A DNA stretch of 64,000 nucleotides from Listeria monocytogenes ATCC 19117 (lineage in GTDB: Bacteria > Bacillota > Bacilli > Lactobacillales > Listeriaceae), in the NCBI RefSeq assembly GCF_000307025.1, contig NC_018584.1:1302001-1366000 (forward strand), in the 5' to 3' direction. The notes under the pieces are model-generated. The model searched no databases, was not told the origin of the DNA, and saw only the letters and a list, made by a program, of their open reading frames with translations. The number at the start of each line of letters is the position of its first letter. Positions within the stretch are counted from its first letter, which is position 1. The position numbers and the translations under genes were made by a program. Shown piece by piece: positions 26,449-41,360 of this stretch.

Positions 26449-27753
26449 TCATAAAATATTATTATATTTCTCTAATGCGTTTTTTCTTTTTTCTAATTCC
26501 AATTTTGTTTGGCCGAATCCCATATATTTGCAGGTATAATCATTCTTCAATATTGCTATGCACATACGTTTGTAGGTAGGAACGCTTGCGAATTCTTTGA
26601 TTTTCAAATCGTCTGGATACTCCTTAAAACGAACGATTTCCATTGGATTAGTATATACTCGGTTATTTTGTGGTTTACCTAGGAAGTCTGCTTGTATATC
26701 TAAATTTTTTAATTCTTCTACAGTTTCTACTTTTAAAGCACCACCTTTTTCGGTCCAATAGGTAATACTTGTTTTGAATTTTTTTAAATAGCGTTCTCTA
26801 GTGTAACTTGGTAAAGTTGTGAGTAAAAATTCCAAATATGATTTCCAAGTATGATTTTTAGGTAGTTTAATTTCTTTCCAAGCCATTGCGGAAGTGCCAC
26901 CGTATATGGCAGTGAAATTGGCGCCATTCACCCGGCCGACTAATTTGGACCAAAGCGCAGGTTCGATGACCCTGTACAGTTTAAGACTTTCTGTAGCAGC
27001 ATCGTTAAAAGGACTGGCGACACGCATCTCGTGCACAGTTAGGCCAGCATGATAAAATAAATCATAAATTTTATTATAAGACCAATTGAACTTTGCATTT
27101 GCGACCCATATATCTTCTACTTGCCAATCGTGAATTGGATAGGCGTTGTAAATGTTTTTGGAAATTTCGGTCGTCCAATTGTATGTTTTATACATTCGTT
27201 CTTTTTTATGAATTGCGTTATAGCGATTAAGAGATTCTTGTTGTCTTATACCAATCAAAGCAATGGTTTTTTGGGCGTTATTTTTAGTATGTAACCAGTT
27301 AATTATTTTTTTATTAAATTCATAATCCCAAAGGTTTTCAAAATCAAAGTCAAACGGGGCATTGTCTTCATTAATCACGTGTGGAAAGGTGGGCATATCT
27401 CTAACCCAGATGTTTTGCTTGGTCTTTTCCCACGGTTTCCAGTGGTCGGTGAACATCGAAACAGCTGATTGTGCCGCGATGGGAAGACAACACCAAAGTG
27501 GTTCGATGATATCTAAATTAGTTGTAAGCATTTCAGTAACAAAATCAGTTGTAGCGCTGTATTGACCTTCATAATCTAAATGATATACATATATTTTCTT
27601 GCGAATATTATTTTTCCGCATGTAGTCAATCATGAGATGGAGCATTACTGCGCTATCTTTACCACCCGAAAACGACACAATAATATTATCGAATTCAGAA
27701 AAAATCGCTTCCATTCTTTCTTGGGAAGCATCAAAGACTGTTCTAGAAAGCAT
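26449..27753 (-). CDS. PAPS-reductase-like PP-loop protein with DUF3440, IbrA-like
   Basis: 434 aa. The N-terminal domain is of the PAPS reductase/adenine nucleotide alpha-hydrolase superfamily with PP-motif SFSGGKDS (27-34). The C-terminal half carries DUF3440 features (LPSYTRERYLKKF, YW, PTYKRMCIAILKNDYTCKYMGF). This fusion is IbrA. The usual C-terminal catalytic cysteine motif of true PAPS reductases is not seen, so sulfate reduction is unlikely; an ATP-dependent activation or sulfur-transfer reaction, as in DndC relatives, is a hypothesis. Its start overlaps the upstream ATPase gene by 11 nt, with the GAGGTG site inside that gene. Confidence 0.78.
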   Translation of the reverse strand: MLSRTVFDASQERMEAIFSEFDNIIVSFSGGKDSAVMLHLMIDYMRKNNIRKKIYVYHLDYEGQYSATTDFVTEMLTTNLDIIEPLWCCLPIAAQSAVSMFTDHWKPWEKTKQNIWVRDMPTFPHVINEDNAPFDFDFENLWDYEFNKKIINWLHTKNNAQKTIALIGIRQQESLNRYNAIHKKERMYKTYNWTTEISKNIYNAYPIHDWQVEDIWVANAKFNWSYNKIYDLFYHAGLTVHEMRVASPFNDAATESLKLYRVIEPALWSKLVGRVNGANFTAIYGGTSAMAWKEIKLPKNHTWKSYLEFLLTTLPSYTRERYLKKFKTSITYWTEKGGALKVETVEELKNLDIQADFLGKPQNNRVYTNPMEIVRFKEYPDDLKIKEFASVPTYKRMCIAILKNDYTCKYMGFGQTKLELEKRKNALEKYNNIL

Positions 27754-28942
27754 CCATTATCACCTCAAAAGAATTTTTTTGTGAGAGTTCTTTTTTAAAT
27801 TCTTGCAATAAGCTTGTTTTCTTAGAAATATTTGTATCAATAAGAGAATCCAGACCGACATTACCGCTTAAATCATGATAGTAGCAGTCTTGTGTTTGCC
27901 CAGTTCTGTAAATCCGCCTTTCTGATTGATCACGCTGAGAATAATCAAACGTTTTATCAAAATAAATAATTTGATTATAAAATTGCAAATTGAGTCCGTA
28001 AGAAGATTTGGCAAAAGTAGTAATTTTTACATTTGGAAATGCTTGCTGCAATGCCTCTTCTGAACGTCTGTATTTGCAAAAAATAATCGTTGTTTCTTCT
28101 TTTCCGGCAATTAATGATTCTGTAATAGTAAATTTTTCAGAAGAAAGACAGTAACAATGTTGCATTACTTGAGACATTTCTAAAAAATTAATGTTGATTG
28201 TATATGCGGCAGCTTTTCGGAGATAGTCTTCTTTTATTTCATAATATTGCTTTAAAAGTTCCTCATCAATGGAAAAATCATGACGAATATAATGCCATTT
28301 GACGGCTAATTCGTGCGAAGAAGTAAATATAAAAGGGGTGATTAATTTATATAAGTACTCTAAATTATGATATTTTTTAATGATATCCATTGATTGTTGC
28401 GTACTTTGTGTTAGTTGTGTAATGGTGACGTATTCGCAAAAAGTTTTTTTGAACTGGGAAAAACTTAGATTTAATATTTTAGGAGATAGAAATTCTAGCT
28501 GTGACCATAAATCCAAAATATTACGACTAAGAGGTGTGCCGTTCATAATTAATTTATAGGTAGCCAGACGAGAAAGTTTAATCGCTCGTTGTGTTCGAAG
28601 TGCATGGATATTTTTTATCTTTAGGCTTTCATCCATAATAATGTAACTATTGGTGGAATTTTTGAGTTTGTTTCGGCAATACAGGTATAATCTATCTGAG
28701 TTGGAGAGAGACTCAATGCCGATAATTTCTTGAGGGAATGAATAACCCCATTTGCTTATTTCAATTTCGAGATTTTCTTTAGTTTGAAAAGGGGTAATCC
28801 ATAAAACATAATCTGGGTTTACATCATTTATTAACTCGCAAGCTACCCGTGTTTTCCCACTTCCTGGTTTCATAAATAGAGCGCCAACCTTATATTTTTT
28901 GAGTTTTATTAATGCTTGTTTCTGGTTATCTAATAAGGTCAT
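27743..28942 (-). CDS. SNF2-family ATPase/helicase-like protein
   Basis: About 399-aa superfamily 2 protein of phage-type SNF2 organisation. Visible: Walker A MKPGSGKTR near the N-terminus, motif II MDESLKIKN, motif III region LIMNGTPLSRNILDLWSQLEFL, and motif VI QRDQSERRIYRTGQ, in correct order. It lacks long accessory domains. DNA translocation is likely; strand separation is not expected for SNF2 enzymes. ATG at 28942 was taken; an in-frame TTG at 28948 is the alternative. It overlaps both the upstream and downstream genes, indicating tight coupling with the IbrA-like protein. Confidence 0.82.
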   Translation of the reverse strand: MTLLDNQKQALIKLKKYKVGALFMKPGSGKTRVACELINDVNPDYVLWITPFQTKENLEIEISKWGYSFPQEIIGIESLSNSDRLYLYCRNKLKNSTNSYIIMDESLKIKNIHALRTQRAIKLSRLATYKLIMNGTPLSRNILDLWSQLEFLSPKILNLSFSQFKKTFCEYVTITQLTQSTQQSMDIIKKYHNLEYLYKLITPFIFTSSHELAVKWHYIRHDFSIDEELLKQYYEIKEDYLRKAAAYTININFLEMSQVMQHCYCLSSEKFTITESLIAGKEETTIIFCKYRRSEEALQQAFPNVKITTFAKSSYGLNLQFYNQIIYFDKTFDYSQRDQSERRIYRTGQTQDCYYHDLSGNVGLDSLIDTNISKKTSLLQEFKKELSQKNSFEVIMDAF

Positions 28943-29300
28943 TTTCAACTATCACATCTTTTTCTATTTTTTTAGGAATATGGGTACGCACTTTGACAAT
29001 GCTATCGTTTACTTTTTTTGTGTGGAAAAACTGCATTATCTCGTCATTTTCTTTTTTAAAGCAAAGAATCATATTGGAGACACTTAGTTCTTTCTTTTCT
29101 GTGTGTTTTTTTAAAAAGAAGTTCCATGTATCTGGAAAATAAAAATAACTATATTCTGGTGTAAGTGAATACACCATCTTTTTAGGTAGCAAGAAAAAAT
29201 AACCTTCATATTCACTTTCAGAGGGCATTTCAATAATTGTTTGATTATCCCATTGTTCTACTCGTTCGCTATATGTATAAATTTTGTGCCATTTTACCAT
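28926..29300 (-). CDS. Unknown 124-aa protein, first gene of the cassette
   Basis: I do not recognise this protein. It is soluble, aromatic-rich in the first half (many Tyr, Phe, Trp: EGYFFLLPKK, YSYFYFPDTWNFF) and Lys/Glu/Ile-rich in the second half. No signal peptide or membrane segment. ATG at 29300 has AGGAGC about 11 nt upstream. Its end overlaps the SNF2 ATPase start by about 17 nt, so it is translated with that gene and is probably a partner or specificity subunit. Base composition is markedly AT-rich like the rest of the cassette. Confidence 0.7.
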   Translation of the reverse strand: MVKWHKIYTYSERVEQWDNQTIIEMPSESEYEGYFFLLPKKMVYSLTPEYSYFYFPDTWNFFLKKHTEKKELSVSNMILCFKKENDEIMQFFHTKKVNDSIVKVRTHIPKKIEKDVIVENDLIR

Positions 29301-29361
29301 TTATATCTAATGCTCCTATGTGTTTTGTCGTTTTCGTTCACTTTTATCTATTTATGCGTTT

Positions 29362-29389
29362 ATTTTATCACAAATAATATTAAAGTTAA
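29362..29389 (-). promoter_or_regulatory. Candidate promoter of the leftward cassette
   Basis: Minus strand TTAACT (29389 to 29384), 16-nt spacer, extended -10 TGA-TAAAAT (29370 to 29362), about 60 nt before the first gene. A 9-bp inverted repeat (TTTATGCGT at 29351-29359 and ACGCATAAA at 29440-29448) brackets it. Confidence 0.45.
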
Positions 29390-29591
29390 GGATAAAACTG
29401 TTTAAATGGATGGAAAAATTATTATAAATAATAAAAATTACGCATAAAAAAAGGAAGACTAGGAGTAAATTTAAATGTTTTTTATTTTTTGGTAGAAAAC
29501 ACTTTTGTAATAGCCAGCTTTTTAGTAGAATAGATAATGGTGGATGGAAAACTCTTCTATCTATGAATAGAATATGAAAATGGAGGCTATT

Positions 29592-30320
29592 ATGGATACC
29601 CCAGATTATAAACGAGTTGTATTAAAATTAAGCGGTGAAGCACTTGCCGGAAATGATGGCTTTGGAATTAATCCGAGCGTGGTCAATTTGATTTCTGCTC
29701 AAATCAAAGAAGTAGTAGAACTAGGAGTAGAGGTAGCTATCGTTGTTGGCGGCGGGAATATCTGGCGCGGTAAACTTGGTAGTGAAATGGGAATGGACCG
29801 TGCAGCGGCCGACCAAATGGGTATGCTTGCGACTATCATGAATTCCTTGTCTTTACAAGATTCCCTTGAAAACATTGGAGTAGCAACGCGTGTGCAAACT
29901 TCCATTGATATGCGCCAAATTGCTGAGCCGTACATTCGTCGAAAAGCGATTCGCCACCTTGAAAAAGGTCGCGTCGTTATTTTTGCAGGTGGAACAGGTA
30001 ACCCATACTTCTCCACAGATACAGCGGCAGCACTTAGAGCGGCTGAAATCGAAGCAGATGTTATCTTAATGGCGAAAAATAATGTAGATGGTGTCTACAA
30101 TGCTGATCCAAAACTAGATGAAAATGCGAAAAAATACGAAGAGTTATCTTACCTTGATGTGATTAAAGAAGGATTGGAAGTTATGGATACAACTGCGTCC
30201 TCTCTAAGTATGGACAACGATATTCCATTAATCGTCTTCTCGTTTACAGAACAAGGCAATAATATTAAACGTGTTATTTTAGGTGAAAAAATCGGGACTA
30301 CTGTTAGGGGGAAAAAATAA
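29592..30320 (+). CDS. pyrH: UMP kinase
   Basis: Phosphorylates UMP to UDP; hexameric amino-acid-kinase fold enzyme. 242 aa. Visible: [12 protein letters not shown] at the N-terminus, VGGGNIWRG, the [17 protein letters not shown] segment, [18 protein letters not shown] and [15 protein letters not shown] at 29592 has TGGAGG 5 nt upstream; the earlier in-frame ATGs at 29574 and 29580 have none. Its stop overlaps the frr start by one base. Confidence 0.97.
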
Positions 30321-30877
30321 TGAGTAAAGAAGTATTATCGAAATCCAAAGAAAAAATGGAAAAAGCAGAACAAGCATTAACAAGACAATTAGGTACAATC
30401 CGCGCTGGTCGTGCGAATGCATCATTACTTGACCGTTTATCTGTAGATTATTACGGAGCAGCTACTCCAGTGAACCAAATGGCTTCTATCAGCGTTCCTG
30501 AAGCTAGAATGTTACTAATTACACCTTACGATAAAACTATTTTAGGTGAAATTGAAAAAGCAATTTTGAAATCAGATTTAGGTTTGACTCCAAATAATGA
30601 TGGTTCTGTGCTACGTTTATCTATTCCACAATTAACGGAAGAACGTCGTAAAGAGTTGGTTAAAGAAGTGAAAAAAGAAGCTGAAGAAGCGAAAGTTGCT
30701 GTCCGTAACATTCGTCGTGAAGCTAATGAAGAATTGAAAAAACTAGAAAAAAATGGCGACATCACAGAAGATGATTTGCGTTCTTATGGTGAAGACGTTC
30801 AAAAATTAACAGATGAAAGCATCAAGAACATCGATAGCATCACGAAAGACAAAGAAGCGGAAATCTTAGAAGTTTAA
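30320..30877 (+). CDS. frr: Ribosome recycling factor
   Basis: Splits post-termination ribosomes with EF-G. 185 aa, normal length. Visible: the long three-helix bundle, [29 protein letters not shown], and [18 protein letters not shown] at 30320 overlaps the pyrH stop (TAATG), with AGGGGGAA upstream; translation is coupled. Operon pyrH-frr as in most bacteria. Confidence 0.98.
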
Positions 30878-30932
30878 TTGATACTTTTACAAATAGTAAC
30901 AAATAGGGTTAAACACCTTTTAAGTTGAAGCG

Positions 30933-30977
30933 ACATTCCTAATTCTTTCCATATGTGTTGGGTTAGGAATGTTTTTT
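30933..30977 (+). terminator. Terminator after frr
   Basis: Perfect 10-bp stem ACATTCCTAA / TTAGGAATGT with a 20-nt loop, then six T. Confidence 0.8.
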
Positions 30978-31041
30978 AATGGGCAATTCCATCGCTCTCA
31001 TGAAACTCTCATCTGTTCACATGGAATTTTTAGTACATTAA

Positions 31042-31071
31042 TTGATTCTTTTTTGTTATTATAGGTATAGA
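31042..31071 (+). promoter_or_regulatory. Candidate promoter of uppS operon
   Basis: TTGATT (31042-31047), 18-nt spacer, TATAGA (31066-31071), 36 nt before the ATG at 31108. Confidence 0.45.
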
Positions 31072-31107
31072 CATGCTCTAAGAAGTGTATCAATTGGAGG
31101 ATTTATG

Positions 31108-31866
31108 ATGTTTAAAAAGCTATTTCGACAAGATGAAAATATATTAAATAGTGAACTTGCAGAAGATTTACCTATCCCGCGCCATGTAGCTATTATCATG
31201 GATGGGAATGGAAGGTGGGCGAAGAAACGTTTTTTGCCGCGCATTGCTGGGCATAAAGAAGGTATGGATGTCGTAAAGCGAGTGACACGTTATGCTAATG
31301 CAATTGGCATCGATGTTTTAACGCTTTATGCATTTTCAACTGAAAATTGGAAGAGACCTACAGATGAAGTGGATTTTTTAATGAAACTTCCTGTAGAATT
31401 TTTTGACTCTTTTGTACCAGAGTTGATTGAAGAAAATGTTCGTGTTAATGTGATGGGGTACAGAGAAAATTTACCTAATCATACGATGCGTGCCGTAGAG
31501 AAAGCCATAGCTGATACAGCGCATTGCACAGGGCTTACGCTTAACTTTGCACTTAACTACGGTGGACGTTCAGAAATTATTACTGCTGCCAAAGAAGCGA
31601 TGAAAGAATTAGAGCTTGAAGGGAAAAGTGCAGATGATCTGACAGAAGAAAAATTAAATGATCATTTGATGAGTAGCGGTTTGGGTGATCCTGACTTGTT
31701 GATTCGGACGAGTGGGGAGCTTAGATTAAGTAATTTTATGCTATGGCAACTGGCGTATAGTGAGTTTTATTTTACGGATACACATTGGCCTGATTTTTCA
31801 AAAGAAGATTTTTTACAGGCAATTATTGAATATCAAAACCGGTCACGTCGTTTTGGAGGGCTCTAG
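31108..31866 (+). CDS. uppS: Undecaprenyl diphosphate synthase
   Basis: cis-Prenyltransferase extending farnesyl diphosphate to C55-PP, the lipid carrier for cell-wall synthesis. 252 aa. Visible: IIMDGNGRWAKKR with catalytic Asp32, FSTENW, and the C-terminal DLLIRTSGELRLSNFMLWQLAYSE motif binding isopentenyl diphosphate. ATG at 31108 lies 7 nt after TTGGAGG. First of a uppS-cdsA-dxr-rseP-proS-polC run with short gaps. Confidence 0.97.
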   Translation: MFKKLFRQDENILNSELAEDLPIPRHVAIIMDGNGRWAKKRFLPRIAGHKEGMDVVKRVTRYANAIGIDVLTLYAFSTENWKRPTDEVDFLMKLPVEFFDSFVPELIEENVRVNVMGYRENLPNHTMRAVEKAIADTAHCTGLTLNFALNYGGRSEIITAAKEAMKELELEGKSADDLTEEKLNDHLMSSGLGDPDLLIRTSGELRLSNFMLWQLAYSEFYFTDTHWPDFSKEDFLQAIIEYQNRSRRFGGL

Positions 31867-31879
31867 GGAGGAAAAAAGA

Positions 31880-32668
31880 TTGAAAACGAGAATTATTACT
31901 GCAGTTGTTGCGCTTATATTTTTTATTCCATTCGTTGTCTACGGAGGAATTCCATTTGAACTATTAAGTATTTTACTAGCAACGATTGCTTTATATGAAG
32001 TACTTGTAATGACAAAACAACGAATTTTTTCGATGAATGGAATAATTACTTTACTATTAATGTGGTTAGTTGTCGTGCCAGATAGATATTTGGACTTTTT
32101 AGAAACACTGCATATTACTGAAATGGAAGTTATTTTTATTTTAATGGCTTTATTACTCGCTAATACTGTATTTTCACGAAATAAATTCCATTTTGATCAA
32201 GTTGGTATTTGTATGGTTGCCGCTTTTTATACAGGATTTGGTTTCCATTACTTGGCATTAACTCGTGAAGCTGGGTTAATGTATGTACTTTTTGCTTTAT
32301 TTATTGTTTGGTCAACTGATACAGGGGCTTATTTTATTGGAAAAGCGATTGGAAAACACAAATTAGCTCCGAATGTTAGCCCAAACAAAACGGTGGAAGG
32401 GTTTATCGGCGGGATTGTATGTGCACTTGTCATTGCTGGGGGCTTTTATTATTTTGCTGAGCTACCAGGAAATATTGCACTCGTACTAGCGCTTTTAGTC
32501 TTTCTTTCTATTTTTGGACAGTTGGGAGACTTGGTCGAATCTGCTTTGAAACGCTTTTATGGTGTAAAAGATTCTGGGAAAATCTTACCAGGGCATGGTG
32601 GTATTTTAGACCGCTTTGATAGCTTGTTGTTCGTTTTACCTCTGCTACATATACTTCAAATTATTTAA
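31880..32668 (+). CDS. cdsA: Phosphatidate cytidylyltransferase
   Basis: Makes CDP-diacylglycerol from phosphatidate and CTP. 262-aa membrane protein with about eight helices and the family signature near the C-terminus ([20 protein letters not shown] and GILDRFDS). TTG start at 31880 with GGGAGG 8 nt upstream, 13 nt after the uppS stop; the longer reading upstream lies inside uppS. Confidence 0.96.
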   Translation: MKTRIITAVVALIFFIPFVVYGGIPFELLSILLATIALYEVLVMTKQRIFSMNGIITLLLMWLVVVPDRYLDFLETLHITEMEVIFILMALLLANTVFSRNKFHFDQVGICMVAAFYTGFGFHYLALTREAGLMYVLFALFIVWSTDTGAYFIGKAIGKHKLAPNVSPNKTVEGFIGGIVCALVIAGGFYYFAELPGNIALVLALLVFLSIFGQLGDLVESALKRFYGVKDSGKILPGHGGILDRFDSLLFVLPLLHILQII

Positions 32669-32682
32669 TTGGAGATGGGATA

Positions 32683-35101
<2,419 letters not shown>

Positions 35102-35141
35102 AAAAGAGATAGACTAATAAAGGGAAAAAGGGGTGTTTTAA

Positions 35142-36848
<1,707 letters not shown>

Positions 36849-36953
36849 TTTATTGAGCAATTCGTGCCAGATGAAACTTCACTCGTTCCTATAAAAACGG
36901 GTTATGAGGGACATCTGGCTTTTATAAATTTAAATGAAGGGGTGTTATTCGGA

Positions 36954-39900
36954 ATGACTGCAAAAGAGGAAGAAAAACAAGAACGATTTCAGCTGTTAAT
37001 GACACAAATCGGTTTACAAGATGTAACAACTTACGAAGAATTTACAAAAGATGCTAAAATCGAAAAACTCGTTGCCGACAAGAAAAATAAAACATGGCAA
37101 TTTCATTTACACGTTCCACAAATTTTTCCAGCAGCACTTTTCCATATGATGGATGTTGGAATGAAGCGTGCGTTCAGCCAAATTGCGGAAACAGAAATGC
37201 AAATTGTTCCAGAAAATCAAACAATTGACGAAACACTCATTCAGGATTATTGGAACTTAATCGTAGAGCCAATTGGGAAGCAGTCACCGATGATTGGAAA
37301 GCTTTTAATGGAGCAAAAACCTACATTTAAAGAACCTCATTTTATTGAAGTAGCGGTTCATAATGACATGGAAGAAGCGACTATTCAGCAACGATTCCAG
37401 ACGAAAATTATTGAAAGTTACGGGAAAGCTGGATTTCCACGCCTTGCCATGAAAATGCACTTGCTTGACCAGTCTGAAACAGAGGAATATAAAGCTTTTG
37501 CACTGGCCAAACAAGAAGAAGATCAGAAAAAAGCCGCTGAAGCTGTGCAAGTTATGCAAAAACGACAAGCAGAAGGGCAAAGCGGTGGCGGTGGAGCTGC
37601 TCCACTAACTGGTCCGTTCCAAATTGGTTATAAAATTAAAGACGATGAAGAAGTTAAACGTCTTGGGGACATTTATGATGAGGAGCGACGTATTACCGTT
37701 CAAGGCTTAATCTTCGCGACAGAAATTAGAGAGCTTCGCAGTGGTCGTAGTTTGTTACAATTCAAAATTACTGATTATACAAGTTCAATGATTATAAAAA
37801 TGTTTTCTCGTGATAACGAGGATGCGGCGATGTTCCAGAATTTGAAAAAAGGTATGTGGGTTAAAGTTAGAGGAAGCGTTCAAAACGATACTTTCGTGCG
37901 GGACTTAATCATGATGGCGCAAGATGTCAATGAAATCGCTGGAGTGAAGCGTCTTGATACTGCTGAAGAAAAACGCGCAGAACTACATCTTCATTCTCCA
38001 ATGAGTCAAATGGATGCCACTTCATCTGTTGATTCACTGTTCAAACAAGCTGCTGATTGGGGACATAAAGCGATTGCTATTACTGATCACTCTGTTGCCC
38101 AATCTTTCCCAGAAGCGTATGGAGCAGGGCAAAAGTATGGCTTAAAGGTTATTTTTGGCATCGAAGCAAATCTTATAGATGATGGTGTGCCAATCGCTTA
38201 TAACGATCAACATATTGCTTTGGAAGATGCAACATATTGCGTATTTGACGTTGAAACAACAGGTTTATCCGCCGTTTATGATACGATTATCGAACTTGCT
38301 GGCGTAAAAATGAAAAATGGTGAAATTATTGATAAATTTGAAGCTTTTATTGATCCTGGACACCCGCTTTCTGCAACCACTATTAATTTAACTGGTATTA
38401 CAGATGACATGGTAAAAGGTTCTGATCCAATTGATGTTGTTTTAAAAAGATTTAAAGAATGGAGCGGTGATGATATTCTTGTGGCCCATAATGCTTCTTT
38501 TGACATGGGTTTTATTAACACTGCTTATGAAAAAGTTGGACTAGAAAAAGCAGAAAATGCGGTTGTCGATACATTAGAATTAGCACGTTTTCTTTACCCA
38601 CATTTTAAAAATCACCGCTTGAATACTTTGACAAAGAAATTCAATATTATTCTTGAACAACATCACCGGGCTGTTTTTGATGCGGAAGCTACAGCGTATT
38701 TGGCTTGGAAGTTAATTAAAGATGCGAAAGAAATGCACAACATCGATTTTCACGATTCTTTAAATGACTATATGGGAGAAGGCGACGCATACAAGCGCGC
38801 GCGACCATTCCACGCCACAATTTACGCACAAACGGCTGTTGGTTTGAAGAATCTCTTTAAATTAATTACGATGTCCAATATTAATTACTTTTACCGTGTG
38901 CCTCGTATTCCTCGCTCTCAGCTAAAAAAATTACGCGAAGGCTTAATTATTGGAACTGCTTGTAGCCAAGGAGAATTATTTGAAGCAATGATGCAAAAAG
39001 GGATGCAAGCTGCAGAAAAAGTAGCGGAGTTCTATGATTTCATCGAAGTTCAACCGAAGCCAGTTTATGCACCGCTTATTGAACGTGAACTAGTTCGTGA
39101 CGAAAAAGCTTTAGAAGAAATATTGAAAAATATCGTCCGCGTCGGTGAGAAAACTGGAAAACCTGTCGTTGCAACAGGTAATGTACATTACAAAGATCCA
39201 GTGGATAAAATTTATCGTAAAATTTTAATCCATTCGCAAGGAGGAGCAAATCCGCTTAATCGGGCTGAATTACCTGATGTTCATTTCCGTACAACGGATG
39301 AAATGTTGAAAGAATTTGCCTTCCTTGGTGAAGAAAAAGCAAAAGAAATTGTTGTAACTAATGCGAATTTAGTCGTTGATTGGATGGAAGACCTTAAACC
39401 AATCAAAGACGAATTATATACACCAAAAATTGATGGTGCAGAAGACGAAGTTCGAAATATGAGTTATGCGATGGCACATCAACTTTATGGTGAGAAACTG
39501 CCAGAAATCGTGGAAGCTAGACTAGAAAAAGAGCTGAAAAGTATTATCGGCCATGGTTTCGCAGTTATTTATCTCATTTCACATAAGCTTGTTAAGAAAT
39601 CACTTGTAGATGGCTATCTGGTTGGTTCGCGGGGATCGGTCGGTTCTTCTTTCGTTGCTACAATGACGGAAATTACCGAAGTAAACCCACTTCCACCACA
39701 TTATCTTTGCCCGAATTGTAAGGATTCTGAGTTCTTTGATGATGGTTCGGTTGGTTCTGGTTTTGACTTACCGGATAAAGATTGCCCGCACTGCGGAACC
39801 CCTTATCAAAAAGAAGGCCAAGATATTCCTTTCGAAACTTTCTTAGGATTTAAAGGGGATAAAGTACCCGATATTGACTTGAACTTCTCAGGGGATTATC

Positions 39901-41288
39901 AACCGGTAGCCCATGCTTATACAAAAGAAATTTTTGGTGAGGATTACGTTTTCCGTGCGGGGACGATTGGTACCGTTGCAGAGAAAACCGCTTTTGGTTA
40001 TGTTCGAAATTATGAACGCGATATGAATATGACTATTCGCGGGGCAGAAATTGATCGACTCGTCGCTGGGTGTACAGGCGTTAAACGAACTACCGGGCAA
40101 CATCCAGGTGGTATTATCGTTATTCCAGATTATATGGATGTTTACGATTTTACACCGGTGCAGTTCCCAGCTGATGCGACGGACTCAGAATGGAAAACGA
40201 CCCATTTTGACTTCCATTCGATTCATGATAACGTATTAAAATTAGATATACTTGGACACGATGATCCGACTGCTATCCGGATGTTACAGGATTTAAGCGG
40301 TATCGATCCAAAAACGATTCCAACCGATGATCCAGATGTCATGAAACTATTTGGGTCTACAGAGTCACTTGGTGTTAAGTCTGCAGATATTGATTCAAAA
40401 ACAGGAACATTAGGAATCCCTGAATTTGGGACGCGTTTTGTAAGACAAATGCTAGAACAAACTAAACCAACAACATTTTCTGAGCTAGTACAAATCTCTG
40501 GTCTTTCCCACGGGACGGACGTTTGGCTTGGAAATGCGGAAGAATTAATCAAAAACAAAACATGCGAACTGCCAGATGTAATTGGTTGTCGTGATGATAT
40601 TATGGTTTTCCTAATTTATCAAGGGCTAGAAAGTTCATTAGCCTTTAAGATCATGGAGTCTGTGCGTAAAGGGAAAGGCTTAACGGAAGAAATGGAAGAA
40701 GCAATGATGGCGAATAAAGTGCCACTTTGGTACATTGAATCTTGTAAAAAAATCAAATACATGTTCCCTAAAGCCCATGCTGCCGCTTACGTTTTAATGG
40801 CAGTCCGGATTGCTTATTTCAAAGTACATTATCCACTATATTTTTATGCAACTTATTTCACCGTTCGTGCCGATGATTTCGATTTAACATCGATGGTAAA
40901 CGGAAAAGAAGCCGTGAAAGCAACCATGAAAGAAGTAAATGATAAAGGGATGGAAGCTTCAACGAAAGAGAAAAACTTATTAACCGTTTTAGAAATTGCG
41001 AATGAAATGCTAGCTCGAGGATTCCATTTCCAAAAAGTTGATTTGTATAAATCGTCTGCTGATGAGTTCATTATTGACGGAGACTCACTTATTCCGCCAT
41101 TCAATGCGATTCCAAGTCTTGGAACCAATGTAGCAAAACAAATAGTTGCCGCTCGTGAAAATGGAGAGTTTTTGTCGAAAGAAGACTTACAACAGCGCGG
41201 AAAAGTATCCAAAACAATCATTCAGTACATGGATGATCAAGGATGCTTGGAAGGATTGCCTGATCAAAATCAGTTGTCACTATTCTAA
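36954..41288 (+). CDS. polC: DNA polymerase III alpha subunit, Gram-positive PolC type
   Basis: Replicative polymerase. 1444 aa from ATG 36954, the usual PolC length. Order: N-terminal domain, OB fold (about 230-330), PHP domain split by a DnaQ-like 3'-5' exonuclease ([15 protein letters not shown], with HNASFDMGF and [11 protein letters not shown]), then palm/fingers with [18 protein letters not shown] and a Cys4 zinc motif ([10 protein letters not shown] ... CPHCGTPY). ATG at 36954 follows AAGGGGTG; a GTG at 36864 opens the frame earlier but lacks a site. Downstream of proS. Confidence 0.97.
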   Translation: MTAKEEEKQERFQLLMTQIGLQDVTTYEEFTKDAKIEKLVADKKNKTWQFHLHVPQIFPAALFHMMDVGMKRAFSQIAETEMQIVPENQTIDETLIQDYWNLIVEPIGKQSPMIGKLLMEQKPTFKEPHFIEVAVHNDMEEATIQQRFQTKIIESYGKAGFPRLAMKMHLLDQSETEEYKAFALAKQEEDQKKAAEAVQVMQKRQAEGQSGGGGAAPLTGPFQIGYKIKDDEEVKRLGDIYDEERRITVQGLIFATEIRELRSGRSLLQFKITDYTSSMIIKMFSRDNEDAAMFQNLKKGMWVKVRGSVQNDTFVRDLIMMAQDVNEIAGVKRLDTAEEKRAELHLHSPMSQMDATSSVDSLFKQAADWGHKAIAITDHSVAQSFPEAYGAGQKYGLKVIFGIEANLIDDGVPIAYNDQHIALEDATYCVFDVETTGLSAVYDTIIELAGVKMKNGEIIDKFEAFIDPGHPLSATTINLTGITDDMVKGSDPIDVVLKRFKEWSGDDILVAHNASFDMGFINTAYEKVGLEKAENAVVDTLELARFLYPHFKNHRLNTLTKKFNIILEQHHRAVFDAEATAYLAWKLIKDAKEMHNIDFHDSLNDYMGEGDAYKRARPFHATIYAQTAVGLKNLFKLITMSNINYFYRVPRIPRSQLKKLREGLIIGTACSQGELFEAMMQKGMQAAEKVAEFYDFIEVQPKPVYAPLIERELVRDEKALEEILKNIVRVGEKTGKPVVATGNVHYKDPVDKIYRKILIHSQGGANPLNRAELPDVHFRTTDEMLKEFAFLGEEKAKEIVVTNANLVVDWMEDLKPIKDELYTPKIDGAEDEVRNMSYAMAHQLYGEKLPEIVEARLEKELKSIIGHGFAVIYLISHKLVKKSLVDGYLVGSRGSVGSSFVATMTEITEVNPLPPHYLCPNCKDSEFFDDGSVGSGFDLPDKDCPHCGTPYQKEGQDIPFETFLGFKGDKVPDIDLNFSGDYQPVAHAYTKEIFGEDYVFRAGTIGTVAEKTAFGYVRNYERDMNMTIRGAEIDRLVAGCTGVKRTTGQHPGGIIVIPDYMDVYDFTPVQFPADATDSEWKTTHFDFHSIHDNVLKLDILGHDDPTAIRMLQDLSGIDPKTIPTDDPDVMKLFGSTESLGVKSADIDSKTGTLGIPEFGTRFVRQMLEQTKPTTFSELVQISGLSHGTDVWLGNAEELIKNKTCELPDVIGCRDDIMVFLIYQGLESSLAFKIMESVRKGKGLTEEMEEAMMANKVPLWYIESCKKIKYMFPKAHAAAYVLMAVRIAYFKVHYPLYFYATYFTVRADDFDLTSMVNGKEAVKATMKEVNDKGMEASTKEKNLLTVLEIANEMLARGFHFQKVDLYKSSADEFIIDGDSLIPPFNAIPSLGTNVAKQIVAARENGEFLSKEDLQQRGKVSKTIIQYMDDQGCLEGLPDQNQLSLF

Positions 41289-41300
41289 AAATGGGCAAAA

Positions 41301-41329
41301 CTTGCTTGTAGTCACAATTTGTGATAAAC
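41301..41329 (+). promoter_or_regulatory. Promoter of the rimP-nusA-infB operon
   Basis: TTGCTT, 17-nt spacer, TAAACT with an upstream TGA (extended -10), just after polC. Confidence 0.55.
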
Positions 41330-41360
41330 TTATTTAAGAAATACTACGATAACTCAGCCA

